NCBI GenBank assembly: GCA_032191485.1
Contig: JAVDOI010000004.1
Coordinates: 22,702,943-22,766,942 of the forward strand
Source: Leptoclinus maculatus
Taxonomy: Eukaryota; Chordata; Actinopteri; Perciformes; Stichaeidae
DNA: 64,000 nt
Direction of reading: 5' to 3'
Below, piece by piece: positions 48,835-62,484 of this stretch. The position numbers were made by a program, and so were the translations under genes. The notes beneath the pieces are model-generated. The model had not been told where the DNA came from and ran no database searches. It worked only from the letters and a program-made list of their open reading frames with translations. Each line of letters opens with the position of its first letter. The stretch's first letter is position 1.

Positions 48835-49200
48835 TGAACCTACAAAAATGAATGTGTTGTAATATCCCACAAAATCAATTTGTATGTACCGTCACAGCGT
48901 TGGTGAAAGGGGAGGTGGATGGGTCAAACTAAAACGTCTCTTTAGCCTATGAGACCGTGTGAAACAAGTCAACGTTTATACCTCCGTACTTAAGAAACAC
49001 AACTTCAGTAGTTATTTTAACCCAAACCACAATCTTTTTCCTAAACCTAACTAAGTGGTTTTGTAGCCTAAACATAACTAAGTATTTCACCATCTTTCCT
49101 TAAACCAAATCAAATGTTGTTGCCTAATCTTAAAGAAATAGTTTCCTGTGTTTGTAACAAGTGGAAATTCAGGCTTTTGTAGGAAAAGCACGAAAATTGA
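48835..49200 (+). repeat. dispersed teleost repeat with 'cctaaacctaactaagt' subrepeats
   Basis: The word CCTAAACCTAACTAAGTGGT and its variant CCTAAACATAACTAAGTATT lie about 40 bases apart within a longer C/A-rich block starting AACCACAATCTTTTTCCTAA. I remember similar sequence as common in fish introns. Family name not known to me. Confidence 0.5.
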
Positions 49201-52200
49201 GGTGTAACTTTTTCTTCAGATATATTACGTATCGTTGTATGAGGATACATTAGAGAGAGTTATGCATTAGTCCTGAATAGGTGTTCACATTTTTTTGTCC
49301 ACAGAACAGTCTTTATTTCAGTTCGTTTTACTTCTTTACTTTGGTCTTTTCTATGCTTTAAACAGTGTTACAAAGAACATATTGGAAGTTATTCCATGGT
49401 ACAAACATGAATGAACTTGCAGATTAAGTACAATTCATCACTAATCTCTTCACTTATCTTTGCAGCATAGACAACTCCCCCCCCCCCACATGTGTGCAAA
49501 CTGTATGTGATGTTGTAATGCACTGTAACTGGGTCTCTTCAGGAGATCTATAAAAGCTGCTGTCAGCTGCATGCCACGGCGCCAGAGCAGGAAATAGAGG
49601 TCTTTGGTACAGAACTGACACTGAACTGAGGGGGAAGACTGGATGAAGCTCATTCCAGCACTGAAGCTGAACAAAGCCCGACTCACACACAGAAATAAAC
49701 TAATAGCACCATGAAACGTTCCCAGGTGATTACTTACAAGTTTTCTGATAATGTTATGTTTAAAATATGCAATTGAGGTATTATAGGATCATATATTTGC
49801 TATTATTCATACATTTCCAGAACATAAATCTGAACATTGGATAAAGCCAGGTTCAAAATTCTTATTTCATGTTGTTGACATATTAGAGTCAAAGGTTTTC
49901 AAAGAGAGAATCTTGGATATCTATATAGTGTCACTATATGAATCAGACAATACTGTCAACAGACATAAAAACATCTATTCTCTCCATGTTTCTATTAATA
50001 AATGTAGTATAAATGAGTCTCTGAATGCTGTGTGAACAAACCCCTCTGTGTTAACCTTCAGAACATAGAGAGGAATGAAAGTGTAACGTTTGGTGTATGT
50101 AAGAGCTACTGAAGTGGAGATTTCTGGATCAGAGTCTGAGAACAAACTCATTTAGAGAAAACGTCCTTTAAAGAGATGTTTAGTTCAATTACAGACATTC
50201 TTTTGGTTTCAGACACAAATAGACAAAGTAGTAAAATAAATGTTTTCTTTCCACTAGTCTGAAAGAAGACGTGTTATGGAGGTAAAATGTTAAAGGATAT
50301 CTTTCGACAACAGCATTATCGAACTATAAAAAAGCCATCTGTCGTTGTCCCCCGGACACTTTATAAAAACACTCTTTAAGACTCGAACAGAGCGCTGCTG
50401 AAGTCTTGTGGCGTTTAAGGTCCACAGAGCAGGTTTAGGGGCGTCGCTCACGGCCTGAAACTACAGAATTACTGCAGTAATAACAGGAAGCCATCGTTAT
50501 TATTACACACCATTACTGACTGCACTGGTCCTGCTGCCACGCTCTAATGCCACCATCACACACCATTATAGAACAACAATGGCACCGCTCGGTCAGAACA
50601 ATGCTCATTTGAGGGATTTGCAATTTTGCAATATAAGGACTTTAAATCACTAAAAATAGAAAACACAGCATTTATTTGTTCTCTGAATAGAATCAGCAGA
50701 CTTTCTGATGCCAAATTATTATTTTTCTTCTTGCTCACGCCAATCACAAGCTCTCCCCCCTTCGCATCTCTGGTTTGAATCTCTGCGCCAGTGATTGACA
50801 GATTACCGTTTGGCAACTCCAACCATCATGGGGTCCTTAAGAGGCTCAATCTCGCCCAATCACAGAGCCAGGGCCAAGCTCTGGGCCCACCCCCCCCCCC
50901 CTGCCCGGCGCAGCCTGAACAGGAAACCAGCTCCAGATGGAACCCCTGGAGGAAGGTGAGTGTTTCAGATGCAGCGCAGCGCGCTAACCAGAGCCAGGCC
51001 TCACTCGCCTCGCTCGCTGCCTGCACAATGAACCTTTTTTTGGGGGCCCGAAGGCAGAGTGGGGGAGGGGGGAGGAGGTAGTGGAAAAGGTGGGGGTCCT
51101 TTTGGGATGAACAAAGTTGGCTATAGGTCAGTTGCTCCAGTCAACCAAAGACACCCTGCACAGGAGTCACCTTACATGGATGTCAGACTTTTCATCAGTA
51201 CCATAGCAACTAGAAAAAAAACAACAGAAAAAAAGTGGCATTCCTTTGGAAATGCACACATGTGCTTCATTTTCAAAATATGTAATCACATCCAATTTGC
51301 ATTCAGGAATAACAACACGCAAAGCTGGAAGCAAAACTTCTAAAAAGAAAAATCCGTAAATCTTGGAAGACAGCAAACGAGACTTTGACTCTAAATGATG
51401 TCGAGCGAGTTTTACTCTTGATTTGCAGCAGGAAAACAAACACGCATGTGTTCGCCCTCAGAGACGCTGGCAGAGGTTTGGTGACATGTAAACAACACCG
51501 AAGAACTCAAAAAAAGAAAAAGCGCTCTGCCAGACATTCTGAGGACGAGTGTTGCTTATCGGAGCGTCTCGGCAGACACACGCGGTGACGGCGATGAATC
51601 GGAGAACTAATTCTGTTTAAAGACGGACATTTGCCTTAAGTCGAGCCGGGGGTGGAAAAAAAGAGAACGTTTATCTCTGGTTCATTATTCTGTCTTTGTG
51701 TGAAAGGTGAGGACAGCGGATCGGCTCTTTAACAAGGAGAGAGGAAATGTGACCGTAAACACAAAGACAGAGCAAGTCTCCACACAGGATGAAACAGATC
51801 ACTAATCAATCAATCCTTCCAGCTCAAGCAACACAATCACATTCTGAATAGCTGATATCATTTTTACTAAGATTTTGACAGTGGAGGTGATTTAACGTCA
51901 ATGAAATCAAACCCTGTTTTTGACACTATAATGTGCAGCTTCTGTTCTGTGGTAGTCTTTAAATTACTTTACATTCTGAAATCATCCTATAATATATAAT
52001 TTTCCATAGTTCGTGGCGGAGTCCGCCATTCCAGTGCTGGATTGAATTTGCCGCGGATGCACAGGAAACAAAGCATGCGTGTAATCCAGCGTTACTACAT
52101 TTCATTTTATTATTGTTATTATTATGATTAGTCTCACTCTTACCGCAAGACAAACATTTCCTCCCACCGCCGGTTCACATTAACAGCGTTCAACTGGCGA

Positions 52201-52805
52201 AGCTGTCACATAAAGCGTGATGTTTTTGTCACTGTGGTTTAGCGCTGACTCAGGTCGTTCATCAAAATACACGACGACGGTTCATTTCTGCAGAATCGGT
52301 TTTAAATGTTACATTCAGTGAATCAGAGGGAGCAGCCACAGTAAGCTGCTTAAATGAAGAGCTGCACATCTTCATCTCCTCTGCAAGGGGACCAACCTTC
52401 ACCTAAAGTAGCTGCAACAGGACTGTTTGTGTTACATTAAAAACACACATGTTGTAAGCAGCCAACAAAGCAGGTGCTGCAGATTTCTTTAATATCTCCC
52501 GCTGCTCTGCTTCTCCATGACGATCATCATCCGGATAATCTGATGACTAAGCAAAAACACTGCTTGAACGCAAAAGGAAAACAGACCCAGACTGTCTTCA
52601 CAACAAATCTATTAATACTCAGTAAATCATGGTCTGTGTACTGAATGTAGTTCTGCAGCCTGAACTCTGTTGTCCATCTGTCGGTGAACTCGGAGAAAAC
52701 ATGCACATCAATGAAGCTGAGCAGCCAAGTTTAAAAGGAAAACACAAAGGTAAGACCGTGTGATTGATTGATCAGACAGACTGTAGTAAAGCGAGGTAAG
52801 GTGAC

Positions 52806-52828
52806 CCCCCCCCCCCCCCCCCCCCCCA
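52806..52828 (+). repeat. poly-C run
   Basis: About 23 C with no interruption. Confidence 0.95.
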
Positions 52829-52976
52829 GTCCGGGCTCCAATCAGCCCCGATGCCTGTTACGTCTGTGGGAACACCGAGACGTAAATCTTCCCTCTTAAA
52901 TGAGGCCCGAGTTGCCCCACAAGAGTGCGTGAAGGTGGGTCTGTTTTGTTTCTGCCCGGCCGAGTGGCTGCACGCC

Positions 52977-52977
52977 G

Positions 52978-53012
<35 letters not shown>

Positions 53013-53022
53013 GGAGGAGGGA
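52977..53022 (+). repeat. (GGA)n/(GAA) purine tract
   Basis: GGAGGAGGAAGAGGAGGAGG-type triplet repeat. It gives false Gly- or Arg-rich frames. Confidence 0.93.
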
Positions 53023-53216
53023 AATCAATGGAGTCGCAGCTGAAGGTTCAGCTCGCCGGAGGAGGGACGGACCAGCAGCTGCCTCTCTGTCAATACGAGC
53101 GACAGCTTTTTACACCTTTCATCCTCTTCGAGTCACAGTCTCCCAACATGCATCTGGGGTTTATGTTGTTGCTTCTTCTGCTCTGTGTGTCAAAGGTTGG
53201 CTTGGCTCAGAGCTTC

Positions 53217-53235
53217 GGGGGGGGGGGGGGGGGGG
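53217..53235 (+). repeat. poly-G run
   Basis: About 18 G with no interruption. Confidence 0.95.
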
Positions 53236-53624
53236 TTATAAGGCTATAATTTAGAAGAGACGTGGGACACAAACACACGGTCTCCGCACGCCGCCCCGTG
53301 TCACCGCCAGACGGCCGCATGCTGGTCACTGCGGCCGGACGACACCCAGCTTATCACGCTGCAGACCTGCAGCTCCTTCACAAGTCGGGAGAGAAAGATA
53401 CAGACGTTTGTATCAAGGCAGTTTCCTCGAAGTGTTTTAAAGAAACATGAGGGAATTAATGAGGCTTCATTTTACATTTATTTTGTTGCCACATCGGCTG
53501 CAACAGATTATGGCGTAATCTACCAGATGAGAGTTGCTCTGCAGCCACAAAACCCCCGAGGCCATGTTAAACCTCCCGCACTTTTCTCACACTGGGAGAA
53601 ACTGAATCATGCGCATTAACGAGT

Positions 53625-53625
<1 letters not shown>

Positions 53626-53667
<42 letters not shown>
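53626..53667 (+). repeat. (CA)n microsatellite
   Basis: About 20 CA units. Confidence 0.97.
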
Positions 53668-53669
<2 letters not shown>

Positions 53670-54482
53670 CATCCCATAATACTGCCAAGGACAGTACATT
53701 ACATCCACTACTAATTGACGCAGGAGGCTCCAGCAGGGAGAAAACATCCTGAGGTAAACAACAAAAACACAGTTTATCTGATGGGAGTCAAAGCCAAACA
53801 ACTGGCTCTGACATTTTTTGCAGTTTTTCCACTGCAGCCAATCAGAAACGTGACACGGACGCCACACAAGAGTTTACTTTTCTTCTCTTGCGTCTTCTTT
53901 TTTTAAACATTCTATGTAGAGAAATGTAGTGTGAAAGATTAAAGCAGCCCATCTGATTCCAGTTTCAGTCTCACACATGGAGAGGAGGAGGAGGAGGGGG
54001 GGGGGGCTTGACTGGTTGGAAACAGGCCGATTGCTAATTTTTAAATGTGTTGGCAACTTTGTGTGACCCTGTTTCTGCTTGATTCATGTGAAAGAAAACC
54101 CATTTGTTAAAAGTTTTCATGAGAATGTTTGCAAAAGATGGAGATAAAGTTTCTGCATATGAGAGATGCTTAATTCAGTTCCCGGGCTTGTAGAGGATTT
54201 CAAACATTAGGGGGCACTGTGGCACCACGACGAGTCCAGAGAGGCTTCAGCTCAGCCTGAACCGCGGCCGCCTGTCTCTTTCCCTCCAAACCTCCATCCC
54301 TCAGATGTCTTCAACAGACAGGAAGCGGACTGGAGGAGAGGTGTTGGGATGTTTCTACACCATTAGCTGTGTGTTAGGTGGATCACAGCTGTGTGATTCT
54401 GCAGCGCTGACCTCAGCTCTACCCATGCTGTCGCTTGTAACCTGGCAGCGCGTCATCACTGCTGCAGATACAGGACTCTGTG

Positions 54483-55210
54483 ATGGGTAGTCACGGTCGG
54501 AGACAATGAGCCTCTGGGCACAGACTTAATAAAAGGTCCCGTCACCTAAAGACACAAACACTGTATTGTTCTTTGACCTCTTTGTGTTGTTGTGGTCTCT
54601 TCTTTAAGGCTTTCTTGTGTCTCTTTGTGGCTGTCCTGTGTCTCTTTGTGGTTGTTTTTTGCCTTTCTTTGTGTTTTTTTTGCGTACATTTTGGGGTTCT
54701 TCTGTGTCACTTTGTGGTTATTGTGTCTCTTTGGTGTAATTATGTGTCTCTATAGTTGTGTCTTTTTGTGGTGGTTTTGTCTTCTTGTGGCCGTCTTGGG
54801 TTTGTTTGTGGTTGTTTTGTGTTTCTTAATAATTATTTTGTATCTATTTGCAGTTCTTTTGTCTCTCTTTGTGGTTGTTTTGTGTCTGTAGTATTTTTGT
54901 GTCTCTGTAGTAGTAGTTTTTGTCTTTCTATACCGTATCTCATTTTGCATCTCTTTGTGGTTGTTTTGCCCCTTTTCATGGTCGTTGCGAGTTTCATTGT
55001 GGTCTCTTTATCTCTTTGCAGCTGTTTTGTGTCTCTTTGTAGTTGTCTTGGTCTCTTTGTGGTCTTTTTGTGTTCCTCTGTGGTCATTTTGACTCTCTTC
55101 TGGGTTGGTGTGTGTCTCTTTCAGTGACATTTAGTAGGTGAAGGGCAGTTGTGGGCCCTTTGACACTTCGGGCCCCTGGGTTTGCTGCCTGGTGGACCCC
55201 TTCATAGCTT
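54483..55210 (-). repeat. long copy of minisatellite-bearing dispersed element
   Basis: The core 54565-55123 has more than 20 degenerate units of about 21-24 bp of the type TGTCTCTTTGTGGTTGTTT. The flanks, read in reverse, are CCCAGAGGCTCATTGTCTCC on one side and GGGCCC... on the other, and match those of the copy at 14350-14585. Frames that look like Leu/Phe/Val-rich membrane proteins (FVVVLCLF repeats) are produced by this repeat. Confidence 0.8.
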
Positions 55211-55936
55211 TCTGTAGCGATGTTGGAATAAAACATGGAGAGCGGTGTCACTGATGTGCTGTGACTCACAGCTGGTCCGCTCTCCGTCTCTAAAAGGGGG
55301 AGGGTCCTGAATGCATGTGTGAGTCTGTGAGTGGGCCACATATGGGGAGAGGCGGGGCTTCTTTTTCTGAGCCCCACATGAGCACAGAGGTCACTGCACT
55401 CATGGCTAAATGAAGGTAATGTGCACGTCTGTATTAATATAAACGAGGTCTGTTTGGCTGTGTACAGGTGAGTGTTTATGTGTTTGTGTAAATACGCTCT
55501 CCATCTTAATGTGGACCGTCCCGTCGACATGTGCGTATCTCCATCATAGACAAACACGCCTACACACGGCTGCTCTTCCCCAAACATTAAGAAGAAAGCA
55601 CTCATTACAGACACGGGAAATGGAAAAGAACTAATCTCCCTCCATTTGCCTGCAAACACACATTCTGTACACACACCTGGTCGGATGTAGTGATGAATGA
55701 CGCTCATAATAAAAAAGTGCTGGAACATCTGATAAACAAAACCCTGAAAGACAAACAAAGATAAGAGAAAAGAAGGGAGGAAAGACGGAAATAAAGTTCG
55801 GGATGAAGGAAATGTAGTAAGACCTCGGCTGAGAGATGTTATCGGTACGGTAACGCCGGTGAGTGAGCCGCCGTGGGTCACATGACGCTCCCCGATGACC
55901 ACGTTTATCATGTGACTCAGACCAATTCTCCATTTA

Positions 55937-55938
<2 letters not shown>

Positions 55939-55975
<37 letters not shown>
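55939..55975 (+). repeat. (CA)n microsatellite
   Basis: About 18 CA units. Confidence 0.96.
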
Positions 55976-55977
<2 letters not shown>

Positions 55978-56135
55978 GAATTAAAGGCATTATTGGGTAA
56001 AGACCGCGTAATAAACTGTTACAGGCATATTCACCCGATCAGAGTTTTTACTGGAAACCTCTTTACACACAAAAACAGAGACAATAAACAGAGCGAGGAA
56101 ATAGAAGCCGCAGCGAGGGGTCGTTGTGGCGACGG

Positions 56136-56151
56136 GGGGGGGGGGGGGGGG
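56136..56151 (+). repeat. poly-G run
   Basis: About 16 G. Confidence 0.93.
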
Positions 56152-56898
56152 ACTCTACAAAATAAAAGTTTAGAGGAGAATGTTTCGTCTTACATGAAAG
56201 AGCGAAGGGAATAAAAAAATATGAATGTATTCAATAATAAATATATATCACCTCACCCTAATAGAGCCGGCTCACCAGACTCCTGCCTGAGCCCAGTACC
56301 CCCATATGGTCATTTTTATTTATTTACTTATTCATGTTTTTGTTCATGTTTTTATTCATTTTTATATTTATTATTATTATTATTATTATTATTTATGTGT
56401 CTTATTAGTAATATTTGCTCTAGCTTCCCTCTCTCAGTTTAAAATATACACATAGAAACTGTAACCACCCTTAGAAACTACTGGTTTGCATATTTAAAAC
56501 AACACTAATATTGTTATATATTGCTGATTATATTCCTGTTTCTGTGTATTCCAATGCCTTGTTTGCATGTCCCTGTTTTGTGTACATTGTTTTTTTGTTA
56601 AATTTATCACAGGTGAGACCTGGGTCTTTTTCTTTCAAAAGCTTTCCTCACAACGATGCCACATTATTAAATATATTATTCTAACGCCGTCACTCGTCCT
56701 TCGGCGCATCACAGCAGCGGGCCGTGAAGAGAACGCTCCTTTCTGTGAGTAATCCAAGACCTGAGTCAGGGTGGCGTCCTGCACACACAGCGGCCCTCTG
56801 TCACACACACACACACACACACACACTGACGTGACGACGGCAACACACAGGTTGTACAGGAGCATGCCACCAAAACACTAAGAAGCCAGTCTGACTGG

Positions 56899-56900
<2 letters not shown>

Positions 56901-56964
<64 letters not shown>
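56901..56964 (+). repeat. (CA)n microsatellite
   Basis: About 32 CA units. A shorter run is at 56802-56825. Confidence 0.97.
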
Positions 56965-56966
<2 letters not shown>

Positions 56967-57869
56967 CAGACACACAGGCAACAGAAGGTGTATTTGTTAC
57001 GCTTGTGTTTACTGAAGTGTCATGTTGAGGGCTGAACACAACACGCAGGCTAGAATGAAAAGAGAGCACAGGCCTACAGTGATCCTTCTGCAGACTACAT
57101 GTCTGCACACTAACACCCATCAGCCCTGCACCAACTGCATCTGTTAAAACACTCTGAATATCGCTTCTCTTTATGGCATTCATGTGAGCATTGACCCACA
57201 TTTCATGAAAGCAGCATGGATGCAAACACGGTCGGGGGGGATAGATGGAGAGCTGGGGTCAGGGTGGAGGTGGAGACAGACGGTGATGAGTGCATGGCTG
57301 ATTTCTCTCTATATGTTTATGTGTGTGTGAAAACTAAACAGTGCCGGTCTGCTGACTCTGGTTCAACAGACAGGCTGAAATAGAACAATACAAACAACAT
57401 CGGCCGGGGTTTCTACTGCACAAACATTCCCAGAGCCTTAAGCCCACAGCTCTGCTAAAAACACTACCAGGCGGGGGCACCGAGACAGCCATTAATACTA
57501 CCTAACACCTCTTTTTGTTGTTGTTTTTTTACTCTCACCATTATTGTCTCCCTTTTTTCCCCCAGATTTTTTCATCCGTTCCCCAGAGCGTCTTCCTCTC
57601 ATTCCTCTCTGCTCTGACCAAAATCACATCGACTCTTCTGACGTGATAAAAATTATTCCCCCAAAGACTTTGAGAAGTCATAACTTATATCTTTGACTAA
57701 ATCAGAACCGCTAGAACTCACAGGTGTGATAACACAAATCAAATCAAACAACGGCTCCAATGAGGTTTCTCGAGACAGTCGCATGACTCGGGGGGGGGCT
57801 GAGATAGTGTTGGAGGGGGAGTGGTGGGCACGGATTTATTGCTACACCAAACTCAGACTGGAGTGAACT

Positions 57870-58366
57870 CATAGACTGTAAACAGAAAGTGGAAGTAGTC
57901 ACAGTGCCGTCACCTACTGGTTTGTGAAATGCTGTTTTGAAGCCTCAAATTCAGCATTTTGGCCACCGCCATCTTTGCTTTTGGCCATAGACATCTTCAC
58001 TTTTCAGCCATTTTAGTTGTTGGCCGTCACCATCTTGGCTTTTAGCTTGGTTTTTAGCAACCAGAGGTGACAGAGAGGGTGGAGTACAACTGAAAATAAA
58101 AACAACGCTGAAAACTCCCAGCCTGTGGGACCACAATTTACTGAATGAACATCATGCTGTATTGAAGAAGACTTGAAACTAGAGATTGAGACCATAAACT
58201 CATGTTTACAATGTTTACTGAGGTAATAAATCAAGAGAGAAGTAGAGTCATTTTCTCATAGACTTCTATACAACCAGAGGAGTCGCCCCCTGGTGGACAC
58301 TAGAGAGAATGCAGGTTTAAGGCACTCCAGCACTGGCTTCACTTTTCAGAACCGGAGGTTCCTGCC
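57870..58366 (-). mobile_element. dispersed hAT-like short element, copy 11
   Basis: The + reading starts CATAGACTGTAAACAGAAAG and ends CCGGAGGTTCCTGCC. The CTCF-like motif (minus) is at 58281-58299 with the better CACCAGG form. The YY1-like block is present about three times (GCCATCTTTGC, ACATCTTCAC, CACCATCTTGGC at 57960-58040). The palindromic AGAGACG block and about 150 bases around it are deleted. Confidence 0.85.
58281..58299 (-). promoter_or_regulatory. CTCF-like motif in copy 11
   Basis: The minus strand reads TGTCCACCAGGGGGCGACT, identical to copy 1. Confidence 0.5.
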
Positions 58367-59109
58367 CAAGTACTAAACTCCATTCCTCTAACATACTCCA
58401 TCATGCTTCCATCCTTACCTTACCTTCACTGGGTCTAATGGATCAACTTCACTTCCCAGAATTCTTGGGTCACAAACTGTGTTCCCTTCACACATTACTG
58501 AAGGCAACAGCTTGAGGACTTTTTCTCGCACTTCTAGCGTGGATAATTTCTCCACCAGTGTGAGGGGGCAGTTGTTTCTGGGTGTTATATTTATATTTTC
58601 ATCCAGCAGAGTGTTTCTAAATGTTGGCAGCTGTTTCCAATGTGATTATCTCCCTGTCACCTTTGGTGTCCATATACCAGGTGGGTGTTGTATAATAATG
58701 AAGACAGCATCATTGAAAATCCGGAGCCTGTCTTCTAAGTTAAGGATGACAGTTTGCCACAGAGGGTACTCCAATGTTAGACTGGCCTCTTTGATAAGTA
58801 ACGGTTGACATCTGGTAGTAAATCCTCAGACGCCCAGACCCCCCCATCCTCCCCACCACCCTTGCTTTTATACACCGTGAAAACGTCTCTCTTCCTCATA
58901 CTCTCCCATCATGTCTGTCCTTCCTGGACAGATGGTAAACACATCACTAATGCCTTGTCTGTCTGTTTGTCTATCCTGTGATGCAGCGCAGAGCCTCGCT
59001 GCTAAACAACGACTAAACACGTCACACTGGCCAAGAGGCACCACTGACCGTGAGAACTACAAAGTCACTGAAGTTCAAGTATCCAAAGTATAACACTCAT
59101 ATCACTCAT

Positions 59110-59154
59110 GGTGAAGGTGCATCTAAAATATAAATGTTTAGATGCACCTTCACC
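59110..59154. repeat. perfect 18-bp inverted repeat with 9-base loop
   Basis: GGTGAAGGTGCATCTAAA (59110-59127) is the exact reverse complement of 59137-59154. No T-run follows, and in a vertebrate intron this is not a terminator. Confidence 0.85.
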
Positions 59155-59280
59155 ACTGTTATCTATAGACGTAACTGTCTGTATGCACTAGTCTTGTATA
59201 ATTTTGTATTTAAGTATAATTTAGACGCACTTGTACTAAATGCCGATACAAGCAAAACATCAGTCTTAGTGTAACTAAGT

Positions 59281-59930
59281 GTTACTGCAGCCTTTGGTGC
59301 TATAAATCATCACATATTTCTACACAGAATAGAACATTGGGTTAGATTTTCAGGTACAGTTAACAAGAGGCTCAGATAATATTCACAGGACGGGAGCTTT
59401 CTTTGTTTCCATTTGAAACTATACCTCAACACCAACGTCCTTGACCTGTGGTGTCCCCCAGGGGTCGATTTTAGGGCCTTTATTGTTCCATCTTTATTTG
59501 CTCCCGCTTACACAAATCACTGATGACAATAACATTTCTGATCATTTGCTGATGACACCCACACTTACTTAGCCCTCTCACATAACCGCTTTGGTCCCCT
59601 AGAATCCCTCTGTTGATGCAGCTGATTGTCTCAACATTTTCTTATAATAAGGACGAAACTGAAATAATCGAATTTGGGAAAAATTAAGAGAGACTCAAGA
59701 TTGCCACTTATATTGGCATACATTGAGTTAAAACAAAGGATGATGTTAAAAGCCTTGGTATCTTAATTGATTGCAATCTCAGTTTTAAGAATCATATGAA
59801 AGTAATAACTAAATCAGCTTCTGACCATCTCAAAAACATCTACAAATTTAGAGGCTTTATGTCAAAACATGATTGAGAAAAACTCGATGCTTTTATTTTG
59901 TTGTAACCGCACACACTCTGATAAAAACAG
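59281..59930 (+). mobile_element. LINE reverse-transcriptase fragment (L2/jockey-like)
   Basis: With frameshifts, the + strand gives AFGAINHHIFLHRIEHW, then a VPQGSILGP-like block (here CPPGVDFRAF or, in the next frame, PQGSILGPLLFHLYLLP), a DD..ISDHLLMTPT block where the catalytic YADDT should be, then KTEIIEFG, VKSLGILIDCNLSFKNHMK and FRGFMSKHD blocks. This order is that of the palm and thumb of L2-type reverse transcriptases. It has many stops; the FADD-box is destroyed. It is a different family from 21300-21976. Confidence 0.8.
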
Positions 59931-61070
59931 ATTCATGTCACATGGACCCTAGCACACTTGCGAATGCAGACAGTAGAACTTCAGCTAAACACTATTTAAA
60001 AAGGAAGATGCATTTAAAAAATCGACCGAAGATGTGAGAAACAAGGTAACATCTGTGACATAAAAGTCAGTTTAATGACATAATGGGCTTGAATGCCAAC
60101 TTAATTAACCATGTAATGATTTTATCAACTTTTCTAAATGCACGATGAGCAAATACACTAAACTAGGAGCTTGTGATCTCAATTGATATTAATGTTGGTG
60201 GACAGAATATTGCAAAACGACTTTCTCTCTAATTTAATGCAGTGCAACATCACGACGCACTGCAGCCTCCAAAGTGACCACAGAGCTGTGTCAGCACCTC
60301 TGGATACACTTTGTAAATGTAAGATTTATTGCAGGGCTTCTGTGTTGGTTGGAATCAGATTTAGTCGGGTGCACCTCACTGGTAACACAGGAATTGGTGT
60401 TTATTATCATCAGTCATGTAAAATAGTTTTATTTTGTAATATATTATGACGTATTTGTCCAAATGCAAAAGTTTTGTCTGTTCAAAGTAAAAAGAGTCGA
60501 CCAGCAGAGTCAGCCGTCTGCAGACTGAAACTTCTGCAAAACTTGCAAAAAATAAAGAAAATGTGATTCTGCAGTTTAACGCCTGTGTTGTTATGTTTCA
60601 GACAGGATGTGGAGTCGTGGTTGCTTCAGTGTGAACGAGGACGTCTGAACTTGTGATCCTCACAGCCAGATGTGCACTCTGCATTTAACCTGTCATTTGA
60701 ATCAATCACTTCTTCTACAGCCGACTCCTAATAACCACAAGAAGCAACTGAAAGAATTAGTTGAAAGCTTAAGACAACTTCAACACAAACATGACCACCC
60801 AAAGAGAACACACATTCATTAAGGGTGTAATTCCTGATGCCTTTAGAACACACAATACACAGCATGTAAAAGGCCGTAAACTGTCGATAGCGTACCGCCA
60901 TGTCTGGAGTTAAGAGAAGAGAGGAGCTGTGATGTTTCGACACACGACGCTCACAACTGCAGACATGAAAGAGAGAGCACACAGCATCTTCAATAACTCA
61001 GAACAGAAGAACAAAAGAAACAGCAGGGTGGAGAAGATGGAGAGTTAAGGAGCAGGAGGTTGGCGTATGA

Positions 61071-61142
61071 GAAACCAGCCTCCTCCTCCTCCTCCAGCCC
61101 TCCTCCTTCATCCCTCCTCCAGCCCTCCTCCTTCATCCCTCC
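61071..61142 (+). repeat. CCT-rich tandem repeat
   Basis: (CCT)n followed by two copies of a unit about 29 bp long, CCAGCCCTCCTCCTTCATCC plus CTCCT. Confidence 0.85.
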
Positions 61143-62467
61143 GCTCATAATTAGCGGTTCGGCGTTGCTCCTTGTTTTGGGTTACTTTTCATTCCTCATT
61201 TCCATGAAAGCAGCAGCGGGACAAACATGTGTCTCCGAGTACGCCGAGAACAATAGAAGAAGAAAAGTGGGCCACATGAGTTCACTCCAGATGAAAGCTA
61301 GAGCGGGAAAAAACGCAGGAATTAGTGAGGTTTTCTCCCTCACATGTTAAAATGTAGTGTAGAAGGCTGGGACAGCTTAGCTTTGGCTTCAAACTGCCAC
61401 GACAGCCAGTGGAAACGTTTCAAACTAAATTATCCAAATGCAGCGTTGTACAAACAGCCCACATGTTGTAGTCCCTTCAACACATTCTGGGTGTGTTTAC
61501 GTCATGTGTAGCTCATTAAAAAGTACATCTCTCTGTGAGCTGTGTATCGAGCAAACACGAGCGCAATCAGTCTCTATTTGTCATAATTGCACTGAACATA
61601 TCCAGTGTTTTGGCAACTGTTCTGAGGCCCATCTAACAAATCCATTCACAAATATTTTCTCGATGCGCACATGTTCGCGTCAGCTCTGGTTTCAGACTCT
61701 CACAGGATGTTTGAGCATGTGGCTTCAGTCCTTCGCAAAACCGTCTGCACCAAATCAAGACGTAATGAGACACATTTCTACGAATCGATACAAAAACATT
61801 AATATTAATAACAAAAGTCAAAAGGGTGAGAGGAAGGAAAAGCTGCAAGACCTTCAAATCCAGGACAAATAAAATGGAATAAAGCTCTGCAGGAATGAGT
61901 CCTAAAACACAGGAAATTAGTTTATCACACCGAGAACCGTCGGTAGAAACGCGTCGCACGCAAAAAACATTATTTTCTTATAGCGAGCTCTCCTCTCTTG
62001 TTTCTCTAGAGGTTTTTAGGCGCACATTAAAAGTCTAAATATTTGCACCGCTCGTCAATGGCCTAGGAAGCCAATCAAATCGGGCAGGAGGCGGGCTTTA
62101 CTACATCATCACTTCCTTCCTGTTTTGATGCTGGCGGATGTGGTAGGCGAAAGGTTGATGTTAGCGGTTTCAATTATGCTGAACAGTTTAATATTTCCCC
62201 TCCTCCTCATTCAACAGTAAAAGCAACCCAAGAGCTTGAACGTTAGCTTATTACTTATGCTATATGTATTCACGCTCATAAAAAAGTGGTAATTTATTTG
62301 TCTTGCTAAACAAAACCTGAAAATGCCATTGACCTTTATTTTCTGCAATAATCCAAAATCTAACGGAAGAATCCCATTAGCTTTTTGTCGATGCTAACTT
62401 CCTGTTGACCTACAAAAATACGCCATCCCTGCAGCGCTCTATTTAACTACCTCCAGACCCCAGCAGA

Positions 62468-62484
62468 GGGGGGGGGGGGGGGGG
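62468..62484 (+). repeat. poly-G run
   Basis: About 16 G. Confidence 0.93.

Noticed and set aside
50791..51081. GC-rich segment with a strong donor (GGAAG/GTGAGT), possible first exon
   Set aside because: No coding homology, no recognisable promoter elements and no partner exon; left as intron sequence.
53217..53254. Gly-rich C terminus of frames at 52851-53254
   Set aside because: Comes from a poly-G run and (GGA)n tracts.
54573..55127. Leu/Phe/Val-rich frames resembling a multi-pass membrane protein
   Set aside because: They are translations of a degenerate TCTCTTTGTGGTTGTTT minisatellite shared with 14394-14510.
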